From Bacillota bacterium (GTDB taxonomy: Bacteria; Bacillota; Clostridia; Oscillospirales; Ruminococcaceae), in contig JAEZVA010000096.1 in assembly GCA_023443315.1 (NCBI GenBank), positions 1-61,156 of the forward strand: a stretch of DNA of 61,156 nucleotides. The letters are read 5' to 3'. The notes beneath the pieces are model-generated. The model was not told where the DNA came from. It ran no database searches and saw only the letters and a program-made list of their open reading frames with translations. The position numbers and the translations under genes were made by a program. Below are positions 34,154 through 42,772 of the stretch, piece after piece (positions within the stretch are counted from its first letter, which is position 1; every line of letters begins with the position of its first letter).

Positions 34154-34341
34154 GTAGGGGGCGGCGTCCTCGACGTCCCGTTTCACACCATATCGGTAGG
34201 GGCGCGCATTGCGCGTCCGTGGTAAACGGGATTATAGTAGGGAGCGACGCCCTCGTCGCTCCGTTTGTCACCAAGTTAATGAATTTCTAAGTAGCGGAAA
34301 ATCGAAGGTTAGTGATGCGGACGCGCAATGCGCGCCCCTAC
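34154..34341. repeat. Cluster of four REP-like GTAGGG palindromes
   Basis: Four units of about 25 bp: 34154-34180, 34196-34220, 34237-34263 and, inverted, 34318-34341. Each starts GTAGGG and ends CCCG or TCCG (or the complement), but the palindromic cores differ: GGCGTCCTCGACGTCC, GCGCGCATTGCGCG and GCGACGCCCTCGTCGC. Pairing is kept while sequence changes. Further units lie at 37791, 45630-46039 and 53639. No coding capacity. Confidence 0.85.
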
Positions 34342-34350
34342 GGCGTGGGG

Positions 34351-35346
34351 TTAATAATGCGATGAATACCACAACGCCGTTTCGCGGATACCGTCGGCAA
34401 AATCCGTCGTGGGGTGCCAGCCAAGCTCGGTGGTAATCTTTGCGCAGTCCAGTGCGTAGCGGCGGTCGTGCCCGGGTCGGTCGGCGACATGGGTGATGCG
34501 CGGGTTTGCGATGCCGAGCGCCTCTACAAGCAGCGTAATGAGCGCAAGATTGGTGCACTCGCTGTCCTTACCGCCGCCGATGTTGTACGTTTCGCCCACG
34601 CCGCCGTGTTCGAGCACCCGCAGCAGGGCGTGGCAGTGGTCGTGAACCGAGATCCACTCGCGCACCTGCAGACCGTCGCCGTATACCGGCAGCGGATTGC
34701 CCCCAAGCGCCGCGTACACCATGCGGGGTATCAGCTTTTCGGCGTGCTGATGCGGTCCATAGTTGTTGCACGAGCGGGTGATTACAACGGGCAGCCCGTA
34801 GGTGGTAAGGCTTGCGCGCACGAGCAGCTCCGCCCCCGCCTTGGATGCGGAATAAGGATTGCGCGGTGCTAGGGGGGCGCGCTCGGTAAACCGTTCCGCT
34901 TCACCGGCCGAGCCGTACACCTCGTCGGTGGAGACGTACAAAAAGCGGCAGCCGCCTTGGTACTGCCTGCAGGCGTCGTCGGGGTCTGTGCGCCACGCGC
35001 GGCGGGCGCAGTCTAGCAGTACCTGCGTGCCGTACACGTTGGTGAGCACAAACTCATCGGGGGTGCGGATGCTGCGGTCAACGTGCGACTGTGCCGCCAG
35101 ATGCATCACCGCGTCGGGGCGGTAGCGGTCAAACACCGCGCGCATCCCGTCGGGGTTGCGAATATCCGCCTGTACAAAGGTGTGGCGAGGGTTGTTGGTC
35201 ACATCCGCAAGGTTTGCAAGGCTGCCCGCGTAGGTGAGCAGGTCGACGTTCACAATGTGGGTATCGGGGTAAGCGGCAAGCAGCGCGCGCACCAGATTTG
35301 AGCCGATAAACCCCGCACCGCCTGTAACCAGTATAGTTTTCAACAT
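34351..35346 (-). CDS. rmlB: dTDP-glucose 4,6-dehydratase
   Basis: A 331-residue short-chain dehydrogenase-type enzyme that converts dTDP-glucose to dTDP-4-keto-6-deoxyglucose for rhamnose or other deoxysugars. The NAD motif is GGAGFIG (9-15), the catalytic region STDEVYG is present, and the YxxxK pair lies in YSASKAG; RSCNNYGPHQ is typical of RmlB. The start is the ATG at 35346, after AAGGTGG. No rmlA, rmlC or rmlD lies nearby, so they must be elsewhere. It starts 16 nt after hemW ends and probably shares its transcript. Confidence 0.93.
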   Translation of the reverse strand: MLKTILVTGGAGFIGSNLVRALLAAYPDTHIVNVDLLTYAGSLANLADVTNNPRHTFVQADIRNPDGMRAVFDRYRPDAVMHLAAQSHVDRSIRTPDEFVLTNVYGTQVLLDCARRAWRTDPDDACRQYQGGCRFLYVSTDEVYGSAGEAERFTERAPLAPRNPYSASKAGAELLVRASLTTYGLPVVITRSCNNYGPHQHAEKLIPRMVYAALGGNPLPVYGDGLQVREWISVHDHCHALLRVLEHGGVGETYNIGGGKDSECTNLALITLLVEALGIANPRITHVADRPGHDRRYALDCAKITTELGWHPTTDFADGIRETALWYSSHY

Positions 35347-35362
35347 CAGTTCCACCTTCCGT

Positions 35363-36475
35363 TTAAAACAAAAGCTCCGCAATACAGTGGTTCGAGAATA
35401 AAAACCCCCGCGGCGTTAAGCGAATGCCCGTGTGGTCGGCAATGCAAAGCCCCTGCCGGATGAGCGGCTGTGCCTTTTTGGTAAGCGCCGCTTCGTCAAG
35501 CCCTGCGGGATAACGCGCGCGCGCGTCCGAGAACACAAGCCCGTCCGATAGGCGCAGGCGCAGCATCAGGTATTCTTCGAGGTCGCCGCCCTCGTCAATC
35601 TGCTCTACCTGCCCCCCCGCAAGGTAGCGGGCGAGGTCGTTTGGGTACGCAAGCCGCTTGCCGCCCAAAAACGAATGTGCCGCGGGACCTAAGCCCAGGT
35701 ATTCGCGGCTGTCCCAGTACAGCAGGTTGTGCTTGCACACCATACCATCCCGCGCGAAGTTTGAGATTTCGTACTGTGTGTAGCCGTGCCCTGCAAGCGT
35801 TTGTACCGCGTGCAGGTACAGTGCGGCGGTCAAATCTTCGTCGGGCAGGGCAAGTGACTCCCGCGCGGCGTAAAAGGGCGTGCCCTCCTCCACCTTTAGT
35901 AGGTACGCCGAGATGTGGTCTACGCCAAGCCCCGCAAGAAAGTGGACGGATTCAGTCAGGCTGTCTGTTGTCTGGTGCGCGATGCCTAGCATCAGGTCGG
36001 CGCTGATATTTGTAAAACCCGCCTGCCGCGCCCAACGTATCGCATCCCCTGCCTGTGCCGCCGTATGCGAGCGGGTGAGTGCCACAAGCTCTGCATCCAC
36101 GGCGCTCTGCACCCCGAACGAGACGCGGTTAAACCCCGCGTGGCGCAAGGCGCAAAGGGTTTCGTAGTCGGTGTGGTTGGGGTTTGCCTCAAGGGTAATC
36201 TCGGCATCCGTCAGCCCAAACTGGCTACAGCAACGTTCCAGTAGCCTGCTCAGCCTATCCGCCCCAAACAGGATGGGCGTGCCGCCGCCCAGATACAGCG
36301 TGTCCGCCTGTCTGCCGCCCAGCGTTTTAGACCAGTGCGCGAGATCCTTACACACCGCTGCGAGGTATGCGTCCATGCGCGCGTCATCGGCGGGCACCGA
36401 GTAAAAATCGCAGTACCCGCATTTTCTTGCGCAAAACGGGATGTGGATATACAGCCCAAACGGCGCGCGGCTCAT
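35363..36475 (-). CDS. hemW: HemW-type radical SAM protein (heme chaperone, coproporphyrinogen III oxidase-like)
   Basis: A 370-residue radical SAM protein. The 4Fe-4S motif is C15-x3-C19-x2-C22 within HIPFCARKCGYC. LYLGGGTP and the C-terminal SDGLVFSD region typical of HemW follow. It lacks the N-terminal extension of true HemN oxidases, which fits heme trafficking rather than coproporphyrinogen decarboxylation. The start is the ATG at 36475, which overlaps the stop of the upstream membrane protein gene as ATGA, so translation is probably coupled. Confidence 0.92.
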   Translation of the reverse strand: MSRAPFGLYIHIPFCARKCGYCDFYSVPADDARMDAYLAAVCKDLAHWSKTLGGRQADTLYLGGGTPILFGADRLSRLLERCCSQFGLTDAEITLEANPNHTDYETLCALRHAGFNRVSFGVQSAVDAELVALTRSHTAAQAGDAIRWARQAGFTNISADLMLGIAHQTTDSLTESVHFLAGLGVDHISAYLLKVEEGTPFYAARESLALPDEDLTAALYLHAVQTLAGHGYTQYEISNFARDGMVCKHNLLYWDSREYLGLGPAAHSFLGGKRLAYPNDLARYLAGGQVEQIDEGGDLEEYLMLRLRLSDGLVFSDARARYPAGLDEAALTKKAQPLIRQGLCIADHTGIRLTPRGFLFSNHCIAELLF

Positions 36476-36828
36476 GATGGGTCGCCCCCTGTCGTAACGG
36501 GTGTTTTTCCACGGCGGAACAAGCGGCAAAAAAACGCCTTGATGCCGTCCAGCACGCCGCCGGTGACAATGGCGCACGCAAGGTGGGCGTAGTACCAGCG
36601 CACCGAAAACTCCCCCAAGATGGTGGCGGCCGGCACAATCCTGCCCGCGTTTAACCACTCCCTCGCCCAGTCTGTACGGGATAGCGGTGAAAGCACGGGG
36701 TGAAGGCTGATGAGCACAATACTTTTGGAGTCCCCGCCGCTGTAGTGGTTGTAGATTGTGTATATACTCAGCAGCACAAGCCAGAAGGTAAATGAAAGGA
36801 CAAGGGTCTTACCAATACGTTTTAACAT
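36472..36828 (-). CDS. Small membrane protein of unknown function
   Basis: A 118-residue protein with one clear hydrophobic segment near the N-terminus (LVLSFTFWLVLLSIYTIY, about 9-26) and a second, weaker one near 78-95 (YYAHLACAIVTGGVLDGI), then a basic C-terminus (CRLFRRGKTP). No family was recognised. Its stop overlaps the hemW start by 4 nt, and the nudC stop lies about 10 bp upstream of its start, so it sits within a nudC-orf-hemW-rmlB transcript. It is kept as a real gene because of this tight packing and the membrane pattern. Confidence 0.7.
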   Translation of the reverse strand: MLKRIGKTLVLSFTFWLVLLSIYTIYNHYSGGDSKSIVLISLHPVLSPLSRTDWAREWLNAGRIVPAATILGEFSVRWYYAHLACAIVTGGVLDGIKAFFCRLFRRGKTPVTTGGDPS

Positions 36829-36837
36829 GGCGGTCTC

Positions 36838-37680
36838 CTATTGTAAACTCGGCATCTTGCCGGTGCGAAACGCCTCAATCATCTCGGCGGTCAGGCTGAC
36901 GGTGGAAGGCGGCGGCTCGATCTCGTCGCGGGTCTGCCACTCTGCCTCCGAAAGCTCGGTTTCGTCGAGCGTTATGGTGTCGTCGCCGTCAAGCTCGGCA
37001 AAAAAGCCGACCAGCAGCGACTGTGAGTATCCCCAAGGCTGGCTTTTGTAGTAACGCAGGTTTTTTACCCGGATGCCCGTCTCCTCCAGTACCTCGCGGC
37101 TTACCGTTTCCTCCAGCGTCTCGCCAATCTCCGCAAAGCCTGCAACCAGTGCCCAGCGGCGGTATACGCTGTGGGCATAGCGGGTAAGCAGCAGGCGGTC
37201 GCCGTTTGTTACCGCCACAATCACGGCGGGGGAAAGGGTGGGGAACTCGGTCTTTGCACAATTTGGGCAAACCAGCGCGCGCTCGTCGTCCTTGTGCACC
37301 ATCGCCGTGGCGCACCGCCCGCAGTAGGCGTGGTCACAGTACCAGCGGTACAGGTGGCTGCCGGTAATGCCGCAAAACGCAAGCCACTCGGGCAAAACAG
37401 ACCGAAACAGGTTGACCTCACCCCACGTAAACCGCCCCGTCTGCTCGGGTGGCGGGTCGGTAAGCAGGTAAACCCCTCTGCCGTCTAGCTCGAACAGGTA
37501 GATGAGGGAGAGGGAAGCAGTATCACAAAACAGCTCGCTCAAGGCAGGGAACATCCCCTCGCCGCCTTCGGGGTCAAACAGTGCCTTGTCTTGCTGGTAG
37601 CACAGCACAAGGTCGTCGGGTCCCGCAGGTCTTGGGCGATAGCTGTTGTCAAAGATATGTGGATGGATGTCCTGTATCAT
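36838..37680 (-). CDS. nudC: NAD-capped RNA / NADH pyrophosphatase
   Basis: A 280-residue Nudix hydrolase of the NudC type, which cleaves NAD(H) and removes NAD caps from RNA. It has the four-Cys zinc ribbon (YCGRC ... VCPNC) followed by the Nudix domain with box GFAEIGETLEE and REVLEETG, then the NudC-specific SQPWGYSQSLL. The start is placed at 37680 (AAGGA 11 nt upstream); a longer frame from 37767 exists but adds no family sequence. It is the first gene of the nudC-membrane protein-hemW-rmlB group. Confidence 0.92.
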   Translation of the reverse strand: MIQDIHPHIFDNSYRPRPAGPDDLVLCYQQDKALFDPEGGEGMFPALSELFCDTASLSLIYLFELDGRGVYLLTDPPPEQTGRFTWGEVNLFRSVLPEWLAFCGITGSHLYRWYCDHAYCGRCATAMVHKDDERALVCPNCAKTEFPTLSPAVIVAVTNGDRLLLTRYAHSVYRRWALVAGFAEIGETLEETVSREVLEETGIRVKNLRYYKSQPWGYSQSLLVGFFAELDGDDTITLDETELSEAEWQTRDEIEPPPSTVSLTAEMIEAFRTGKMPSLQ

Positions 37681-37790
37681 ATGTTCAAAAATCCTTTCGA
37701 TGCGCCGTTGTAGGGTTTGCCACCAGTATAGCACTTTTTGTGCTAGTAAACTAGAGCGTACATGCAACCGTAGGGTTTACTGGTTGAGAC

Positions 37791-37815
37791 ACGGGCGATT
37801 ACTAATCGCCCCTAC
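37791..37815. repeat. REP-like palindrome unit
   Basis: GGGCGATT-ACT-AATCGCCC followed by CTAC: an inverted unit of the GTAGGG family with a third kind of core. It lies between the nudC promoter side and the terminator at 37848. Confidence 0.75.
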
Positions 37816-37847
37816 GATTCGCCCCACAGTTAACTAATTTGCCCGCA

Positions 37848-37884
37848 CACAAAAAGGACAGGGGTCTTTCACAACCCCTGTCCT
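37848..37884 (-). terminator. Terminator of the GyrI-like gene
   Basis: An 11-bp perfect stem (37855-37865 with 37874-37884) with TTTTTGTG following on the minus strand. Confidence 0.88.
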
Positions 37885-37905
37885 CAAATGTTTGGTTCAA
37901 TGTGG

Positions 37906-38556
37906 CTAAGCCCTGCGCACAGGCAGCCGCAACACCGTCTTGCGGCGTTCGGGCACAACCTTTCGCGGGTCGCCCAGGTAGATCTCGTGGTGGCGGCGCT
38001 TGGTGCCGTCCGCAAGTGTACCGCCCACATCGCTTGCAAGCCCTCGCTCGCTTAGGTACCGCTCCATTACGGCAAGGCTTTTGGGCTCGTCTTCGTAGAT
38101 GCCGATGTGCAGCATCTGCACGCACAGCCCCTCGCAAAAATCGGCAAGGCGTGCCTTTTCGCAGTCAAGGTGCGGTTTTTTTGCAGTTACCTGCGCGCAC
38201 GCCGCGCGGAACACCTCGTCGGTTACAAACTCGGGCTGGCGAATCATCGACGTCCAGCAGTAGCGTTCCTTGGCTGAGAAGTCAATGTCAGTCCCGTCAT
38301 TTAGCCACCACAGCCCCTCGAGTGGCGGCACGGTGTAGTCGACGTACCCCAAAGGCTTGTCCTTACCCATCTTTATGGTGTACGTCAGCGCGTACAAAAT
38401 CTCCAACGCCCTTTGGTACTCACCCTCGGGGTCGTTTGGGTTACCGCACCCATCCACCATAATAAAACGCATGGATGGCACCGTAATTTCCACAGGACTT
38501 TCGGGCGGTAGGTACAGGGCGCGTTCGGTCTTTTTGTAGTCTAGCTTTTGGGTCAT
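37906..38556 (-). CDS. GyrI-like small-molecule-binding domain protein
   Basis: A 216-residue soluble protein of the GyrI-like (AraC effector-binding, SOUL-related) family. Typical segments are RFIMVDGCGNPND, YALTYTIKM, VDYTVPPLEGLWW and the late HHEIYLGDPRKV. No DNA-binding domain is attached. Stand-alone members bind hydrophobic or cationic ligands, and some hydrolyse cyclopropanoid compounds; the ligand here is unknown. It is followed by a strong terminator, and the zinc-ribbon gene lies 21 bp upstream on the same strand, so the two form an operon. Confidence 0.88.
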   Translation of the reverse strand: MTQKLDYKKTERALYLPPESPVEITVPSMRFIMVDGCGNPNDPEGEYQRALEILYALTYTIKMGKDKPLGYVDYTVPPLEGLWWLNDGTDIDFSAKERYCWTSMIRQPEFVTDEVFRAACAQVTAKKPHLDCEKARLADFCEGLCVQMLHIGIYEDEPKSLAVMERYLSERGLASDVGGTLADGTKRRHHEIYLGDPRKVVPERRKTVLRLPVRRA

Positions 38557-38577
38557 ACGGTACGTTCCTCCGTCAGC

Positions 38578-38853
38578 TTATGCCTGCTTCCAGCGTTTTA
38601 GAGTGGGGAACCACGCGAGCATCTGCGCCCTTGCCGCGTCAGCGTCGGGGTAGATGCCCTCCTTCATGCCAAAATCCACGCAGAAGTCAATCATCTGCTC
38701 CATCGTCATCTCGTCCTTGAACCCGCCGTTTTCAAAGCAGTACACGCAGTACTCAGGGTTTTTGCTGCCGTCCTTGTTGGTGCCAAGCTCCTCGTCCTTT
38801 GCAAGCGGCATGCCGCAGCTTTGGCAAAATGGTCCTTGATAGTTGGTATCCAT
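38578..38853 (-). CDS. Small zinc-ribbon domain protein
   Basis: A 91-residue protein with four Cys in CQSCGMPL and YCVYCFENGGF, matching the putative zinc-ribbon family often annotated as transcriptional regulator or PF12674. The C-terminal half is helical (MTMEQMIDFCVDFGMKEG). The start is at 38853 (AGGAG 8 nt upstream) rather than at 38862. It lies upstream of the GyrI-like gene in the same operon. Exact function unknown. Confidence 0.85.
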   Translation of the reverse strand: MDTNYQGPFCQSCGMPLAKDEELGTNKDGSKNPEYCVYCFENGGFKDEMTMEQMIDFCVDFGMKEGIYPDADAARAQMLAWFPTLKRWKQA

Positions 38854-38951
38854 AGTACACACTCCTTTTTTGTATTAGTAGTGAACTCTAAACGGAGTAT
38901 AGCAGGGTAAATATGAAAGGGCGTGTCATATTAAAAATCGCATAGAAAAAA

Positions 38952-39050
38952 TAGCTAATAAACTTATAATGTCAACGAAAAAATCTTCGTAAAAGCCATA
39001 AACGCAAGCTTTTGCTCGATTTTATTCGGACATTATTGAAGCTAATTAGC
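38952..39050. repeat. Long palindromic repeat with conserved loop, copy 2
   Basis: The same unit as at 18410-18497: AACTTATAATGTC arm, ACGAAAAAATCT, loop AGCCATAAACGCAAGC, and GGACATTATT arm. Ends GCTAAT/ATTAGC extend the palindrome. It lies between the minus-strand HAD gene terminator and the upstream zinc-ribbon gene. The arms differ from copy 1 at several positions while the loop is identical. Confidence 0.85.
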
Positions 39051-39058
39051 CATATAAA

Positions 39059-39089
39059 AAGCGAGGGGAAGATAACTCTCCCCTCGCTT
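39059..39089 (-). terminator. Terminator of the HAD hydrolase gene
   Basis: An 11-bp stem (39059-39069 with 39079-39089) with TTTTTATAT following on the minus strand. Confidence 0.85.
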
Positions 39090-39112
39090 AGATAGTTTGC
39101 ACGTATGTATTG

Positions 39113-39769
39113 TTATGCGCCCTGAGTCAGCGGGGCAAACAGCGTCAGCACCTCGTCGAGATCCTCTTTTACAGCGTAGCTGGGTAGGGCGCGGTCGTGG
39201 GGCAGCAGGTCAGGCACCACCACAACGGGGATGCCCGCCGCGTTTGCCGCGCGCACTCCGTTATACGAGTCCTCTACCACGATGGTGTTATGTACGGTGC
39301 CGCCGAGCTTGCTCATTGCGTTAAGAAATATTTCGGGGTCTGGCTTGGGGTTTTGCACCTCGTCGCCGCACACGGTGTAGTTAAAATAGTCTGCTAGCTG
39401 TGCGGTTTGCAGCATCACCTCTACCGTCGAGCGGCGGGTGGAGGTGGCAAGGGCGATGCCTACGCCCTGCCTCTTTAGGTAAGAAAGCAGGTTGTGTACG
39501 CCTTTTTTTAGCGGGATGCGACCCGCCTGCATCTGCGTGACGATGTGGGAGCGGATGTCCACCCGCAGCGCGTCGTAGTCAAACTCGCCAAACAGCTTAA
39601 GAAACGTCTCCCTCGACGCCTTTTCGGAGGTTCCCACCGTGGTGAGAAAATGCTCGTGGGTAGGGGTAAAGCCGTACTTTGGCGCGTGAAGGATAAGCCC
39701 TTCCTCATACATGCGCTCGCTGTCAAACAATACGCCGTCCATGTCAAAGATTACGTGTTTTAAGACCAT
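39113..39769 (-). CDS. HAD-family phosphatase, beta-phosphoglucomutase-like
   Basis: A 218-residue HAD subclass IA enzyme. Motif I is FDMDGVLFDSE (nucleophile and acid-base Asp), motif II is ATSTRR, the Lys motif is KPDPEIF and motif III is VVEDSYNG. A helical cap lies between motifs I and II. Such enzymes dephosphorylate sugar phosphates or isomerise beta-glucose-1-phosphate. The start at 39769 is preferred; an ATG at 39781 is in frame but adjoins the AAAGG site. It lies 43 bp after the ATP-grasp gene on the same strand. Confidence 0.9.
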   Translation of the reverse strand: MVLKHVIFDMDGVLFDSERMYEEGLILHAPKYGFTPTHEHFLTTVGTSEKASRETFLKLFGEFDYDALRVDIRSHIVTQMQAGRIPLKKGVHNLLSYLKRQGVGIALATSTRRSTVEVMLQTAQLADYFNYTVCGDEVQNPKPDPEIFLNAMSKLGGTVHNTIVVEDSYNGVRAANAAGIPVVVVPDLLPHDRALPSYAVKEDLDEVLTLFAPLTQGA

Positions 39770-39812
39770 TACGAGTACCATGCCTTTCAAAATGTATGTT
39801 GCGTCAGTGGGT

Positions 39813-40826
39813 TTACATGTCTGACATATAGTTTTTATACACTGGCCACATGCCGGTGTTGTTAGTAAGATGTGGGGGCAGCTGCTGAATCTCGTGCCCG
39901 GGATACTGGTTTGCCTCAATGAACACAGGTCCCTGCTCACACACCGCCACATCCCACGCGGTGTAGCGGATGGCGGGTACCTCGTGCGCCGCTTCCTTAA
40001 CCATGGCGAGCACGCGGTCAAACATCGGCACCACAACACCCACAATAGGCGCACCCGTAATCGGGTGGTGGGTGTGGCTAACGCTGTTCTTGTCGTGTGC
40101 GGGGCGGATGATCTCGCCCGTTTCGGGGTCAAGGAGTGCTGCCATGCCGCCACTAGAGATGTTATCCACCACGCCGCCCGCGCCAATGCGGATTAAGCAG
40201 CGGGTAATGTCCACCCCGCCGTCCTTTCGCAGCACCGTGACGATGCGCAGCGTGTTTACCGACCCCGGGTAGATGCCCGACAATACGGGATGCTGCACCA
40301 CGTACTCCTCGCACAGCGTCTGCGCGTTTTGCCGAAGTTTTGCGTAGAGGGTGGCGTAGTCGGTGCTTGCGTCAAGCAACACGCAGTCAACACCCGTGCC
40401 ACCGTCGCCGTCTACCGGCTTTACGATGATGCGGTCTTTTCCGTTGCAAAAGTCCGCAAACTGCTGTGCGTCGGCACGGGTCAGGTCAATCCATTCCCTG
40501 CACAGATACGCGGAAAAACGGGTCAGAAAGGTGGGCTTGTCCTCTAGCCAGTGCCACTGCGCGCGGTCGTTAAGCGCACGCACCAGTCGGTTGCTGCGCC
40601 CGCGCGTTAAAAAGGTATCGCGCTGTCTGCCGTTTAGGCGGTAAAACTCAAGCACCGTGTAATCCATATACCCGGCGCCGTAGCGCGCGCCGCAGTACAG
40701 CATATCGATTAGAATAAACAGGGTGGGTGTTTTGGTTTTTGCGTGTATCACGCGTGCCTTTGCAAGCATCGCCTTATAGTTTAGTCCACGAATCAGCCGT
40801 AGCAGATAACGAAATCGGTGAAGCAA
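39813..40826 (-). CDS. Sugar-transfer-associated ATP-grasp protein
   Basis: A 337-residue protein. The ATP-grasp core is visible as RIIVKPVDGDGGTGV (ATP-binding Lys and Gly-rich loop), CEEYVVQHPVLSGIYPGS, and a late FIEANQYPGHE with the metal-binding Glu and Asn. It matches the ATP-grasp group found beside glycosyl-transfer genes (PF14397). It probably joins a carboxylate to an amine or hydroxyl during surface polymer synthesis, as inference. The start is a TTG at 40826, with AAGAGG 8 nt upstream. It is part of a Nudix, ATP-grasp, HAD transcript. Confidence 0.85.
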   Translation of the reverse strand: MLHRFRYLLRLIRGLNYKAMLAKARVIHAKTKTPTLFILIDMLYCGARYGAGYMDYTVLEFYRLNGRQRDTFLTRGRSNRLVRALNDRAQWHWLEDKPTFLTRFSAYLCREWIDLTRADAQQFADFCNGKDRIIVKPVDGDGGTGVDCVLLDASTDYATLYAKLRQNAQTLCEEYVVQHPVLSGIYPGSVNTLRIVTVLRKDGGVDITRCLIRIGAGGVVDNISSGGMAALLDPETGEIIRPAHDKNSVSHTHHPITGAPIVGVVVPMFDRVLAMVKEAAHEVPAIRYTAWDVAVCEQGPVFIEANQYPGHEIQQLPPHLTNNTGMWPVYKNYMSDM

Positions 40827-40911
40827 ATACAGAACCTCTTTTCATAACGGAGTATGGGGGAGCGAAGGCCGTTTGTTACGACAACGCCAGAAAAAAGAGC
40901 GGTGCGTAAAA

Positions 40912-41451
40912 CTAATCCCGCCCGTTTTGCACAAACGCCTTTAACAGGGCAATACCCGTCTTTGCGTCCTTAATCCTGCCGTCTAAAACCATATCCACCG
41001 CCTCGCTGAGCGGCATGGTGCACATGTCCAAAAACTCGTCCTCGTCAAGGTTTTGCCCCACATGGGTAAGCCCTGTTGCAAGATACAGGTAGATTACTTC
41101 ATTTAAATACCCGGGTGACGGGTACATCTCGCCCAGTGAGGTGTACTGCGCAGCGGTAAGCCCCGTTTCTTCGGTCAGCTCCCGCTTGCCGCATTCCAGC
41201 GGGTCCTCGCCTGGTGAGCGTTTGCCCGCAGGCAGCTCAAGCAGCTCCTCCATATACGGGTAACGGAACTGGCGCACCAGTGTGACGTTGCCATTATCGT
41301 CCAGCGGCAGCACGCATACCCCGCCGGGATGCTCCACCACCTCGCGAGTGGCGGTCTTTTGGTTTTCAAGCTCCGCTGTATCCACCCGCAGCGAGACAAT
41401 CTTGCCGCGAAATACGTAGCTTTGCGTAAGCGTCTTTTCATAATGCGCCAT
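40912..41451 (-). CDS. Nudix hydrolase, ADP-ribose pyrophosphatase type
   Basis: A 179-residue Nudix protein. The Nudix box is complete: G76, E82, R90-E91-L, E94-E95 and G97. A conserved Pro lies about 17 residues after the box (MYPSPGYLNE), the mark of ADP-ribose or ADP-sugar pyrophosphatases. It hydrolyses ADP-ribose to AMP and ribose-5-phosphate. The start is at 41451, with AAGGAG 11 nt upstream; an ATG at 41490 is in frame without a site. Cleaving free ADP-ribose could link it to the NAD-consuming DarTG system, but no genetic link is seen. Confidence 0.92.
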   Translation of the reverse strand: MAHYEKTLTQSYVFRGKIVSLRVDTAELENQKTATREVVEHPGGVCVLPLDDNGNVTLVRQFRYPYMEELLELPAGKRSPGEDPLECGKRELTEETGLTAAQYTSLGEMYPSPGYLNEVIYLYLATGLTHVGQNLDEDEFLDMCTMPLSEAVDMVLDGRIKDAKTGIALLKAFVQNGRD

Positions 41452-41767
41452 CGTGTTCGGTTCTCCTTCTGTGAATCCCATAGTAATCATACATCGGGGT
41501 CGACTATATTGTACACCATCCCAAACCGCGGTGTAAAGGTGTTATAAACCAAAGAAAAACCGCCGTGGGGTGGTTATACGGCAAAAACCCCGCGAATATA
41601 ATAATACAATCGCATAGAATACCATTCTTCGTTAGAAATACAGACAAAAATCCTCGCAAGCTACATAAAGCAAAGCGTTTGCCCGTTTTTTTGCATATCT
41701 CCAAAACAAAGATCAGTTTAACACAACCTGTGACGATTGATACAGACAATACGATGGGGGCATACAG
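41452..41767. other. Divergent intergenic region
   Basis: This 316-bp region lies between the Nudix and M14 genes and must hold promoters for both. It is AT-rich. A short ACCGCC/GGTGGT stem at about 41556-41571 and a GCAAA/TTTGC stem before a T-run near 41670-41690 are visible. No gene or well-spaced promoter could be supported. Confidence 0.4.
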
Positions 41768-42700
41768 ATGGACAGCTTTTATAAAAACACACCCGACTTT
41801 GTAGCCTTAACCCGCAGGCTTGCCGCCATCTGCACAGAGTGCATCCCCGCCGAGCTGTTTTGTGCGGGCAAAAGCGTGCTGGGGCGCGAGCTGTGGGCGG
41901 TGGGTTTTGGTCAGCGTAGGGGTTCGGTGGTGTTTGCGGGCGGCTTTCACGCCCAGGAGTGGATTACCGTGCTGCTGCTCACCCACTTTTTAGAGGAGCT
42001 TGCCGGGGCGGTTACAAGGCGCGAGAACCTGTGCGGCATTCATCCGCATCAGGCACTTTGTGGCGGCGGGGTGATTATTCTACCCTGCGCAAACCCCGAT
42101 GGGCTAGAGCTTGTGGCAAACGGCATCAAAAGCGCGGGGATGTATAAAGCCACGGTACAGGACATCTCAGGCGGCGACCTGACGGGCTGGAATGCAAACG
42201 TGCGCGGGGTAGACATTAACCACAACTTTGACGCAGGCTTTGCCACCTGCAAGCGCATGGAGCGCGATAACGGCATCACCGCGCCCGCAAAGCGGCAGTA
42301 TGGCGGCACCCATCCCGAAAGCGAGCCGGAGACGAGGGCGTTGTGCAACCTGTGCCGGATGTACCGCCCCGCACGGCTGGTGGCGTTCCACAGCCAAGGG
42401 GAAGAGATCTACTACGACTATGGCAAAAACACCCCGCCCGAGTCGCGTGCTGTTGCGGATTATTGGTCTAGTCTGAGCGGATATACGGTGTGCTCGCCCA
42501 CCGGCATGGCGTCTCACGGTGGGTTTAAGGATTGGTTTATTCAGGAGTTCTACGCGCAGGGCTTTACCGTAGAGGTGGGTATGGGCGTTAACCCCCTGCC
42601 CGCAAGCGACCTGCCCGATATCTACGCAAAGCTTAAGGCGATGCTCGTCTACGGATTGTTTGGTTGCGAAAACCCCGCCGATATTGGCGTATTCGGTTGA
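41768..42700 (+). CDS. M14-family zinc carboxypeptidase
   Basis: A 310-residue metallopeptidase. Zinc ligands H61-x2-E64 lie in GGFHAQEW, and the third His in VAFHSQGEE. The catalytic Glu lies in FTVEVGMG near the end. The protein resembles the gamma-D-glutamyl-diaminopimelate peptidase branch, but has no signal peptide, so it may act on recycled muropeptides inside the cell. GGGGG lies about 8 nt upstream of the start. A PfkB-type kinase follows 72 bp downstream. Confidence 0.88.
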   Translation: MDSFYKNTPDFVALTRRLAAICTECIPAELFCAGKSVLGRELWAVGFGQRRGSVVFAGGFHAQEWITVLLLTHFLEELAGAVTRRENLCGIHPHQALCGGGVIILPCANPDGLELVANGIKSAGMYKATVQDISGGDLTGWNANVRGVDINHNFDAGFATCKRMERDNGITAPAKRQYGGTHPESEPETRALCNLCRMYRPARLVAFHSQGEEIYYDYGKNTPPESRAVADYWSSLSGYTVCSPTGMASHGGFKDWFIQEFYAQGFTVEVGMGVNPLPASDLPDIYAKLKAMLVYGLFGCENPADIGVFG

Positions 42701-42772
42701 CGGCGTATAAAAAAGGGCTATAATTGTAAAAGACAGGGATGTAAAAAGTAACAGGGGAGGCAAAACGACACG

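Noticed and set aside
34154..34341. CRISPR array
   Set aside because: The repeats are palindromes with different cores, mixed orientation and irregular spacing, and no cas gene lies nearby.
34351..35346. A rhamnose biosynthesis cluster
   Set aside because: Only the RmlB-type gene is present; no RmlA, RmlC or RmlD homologue lies within the window.
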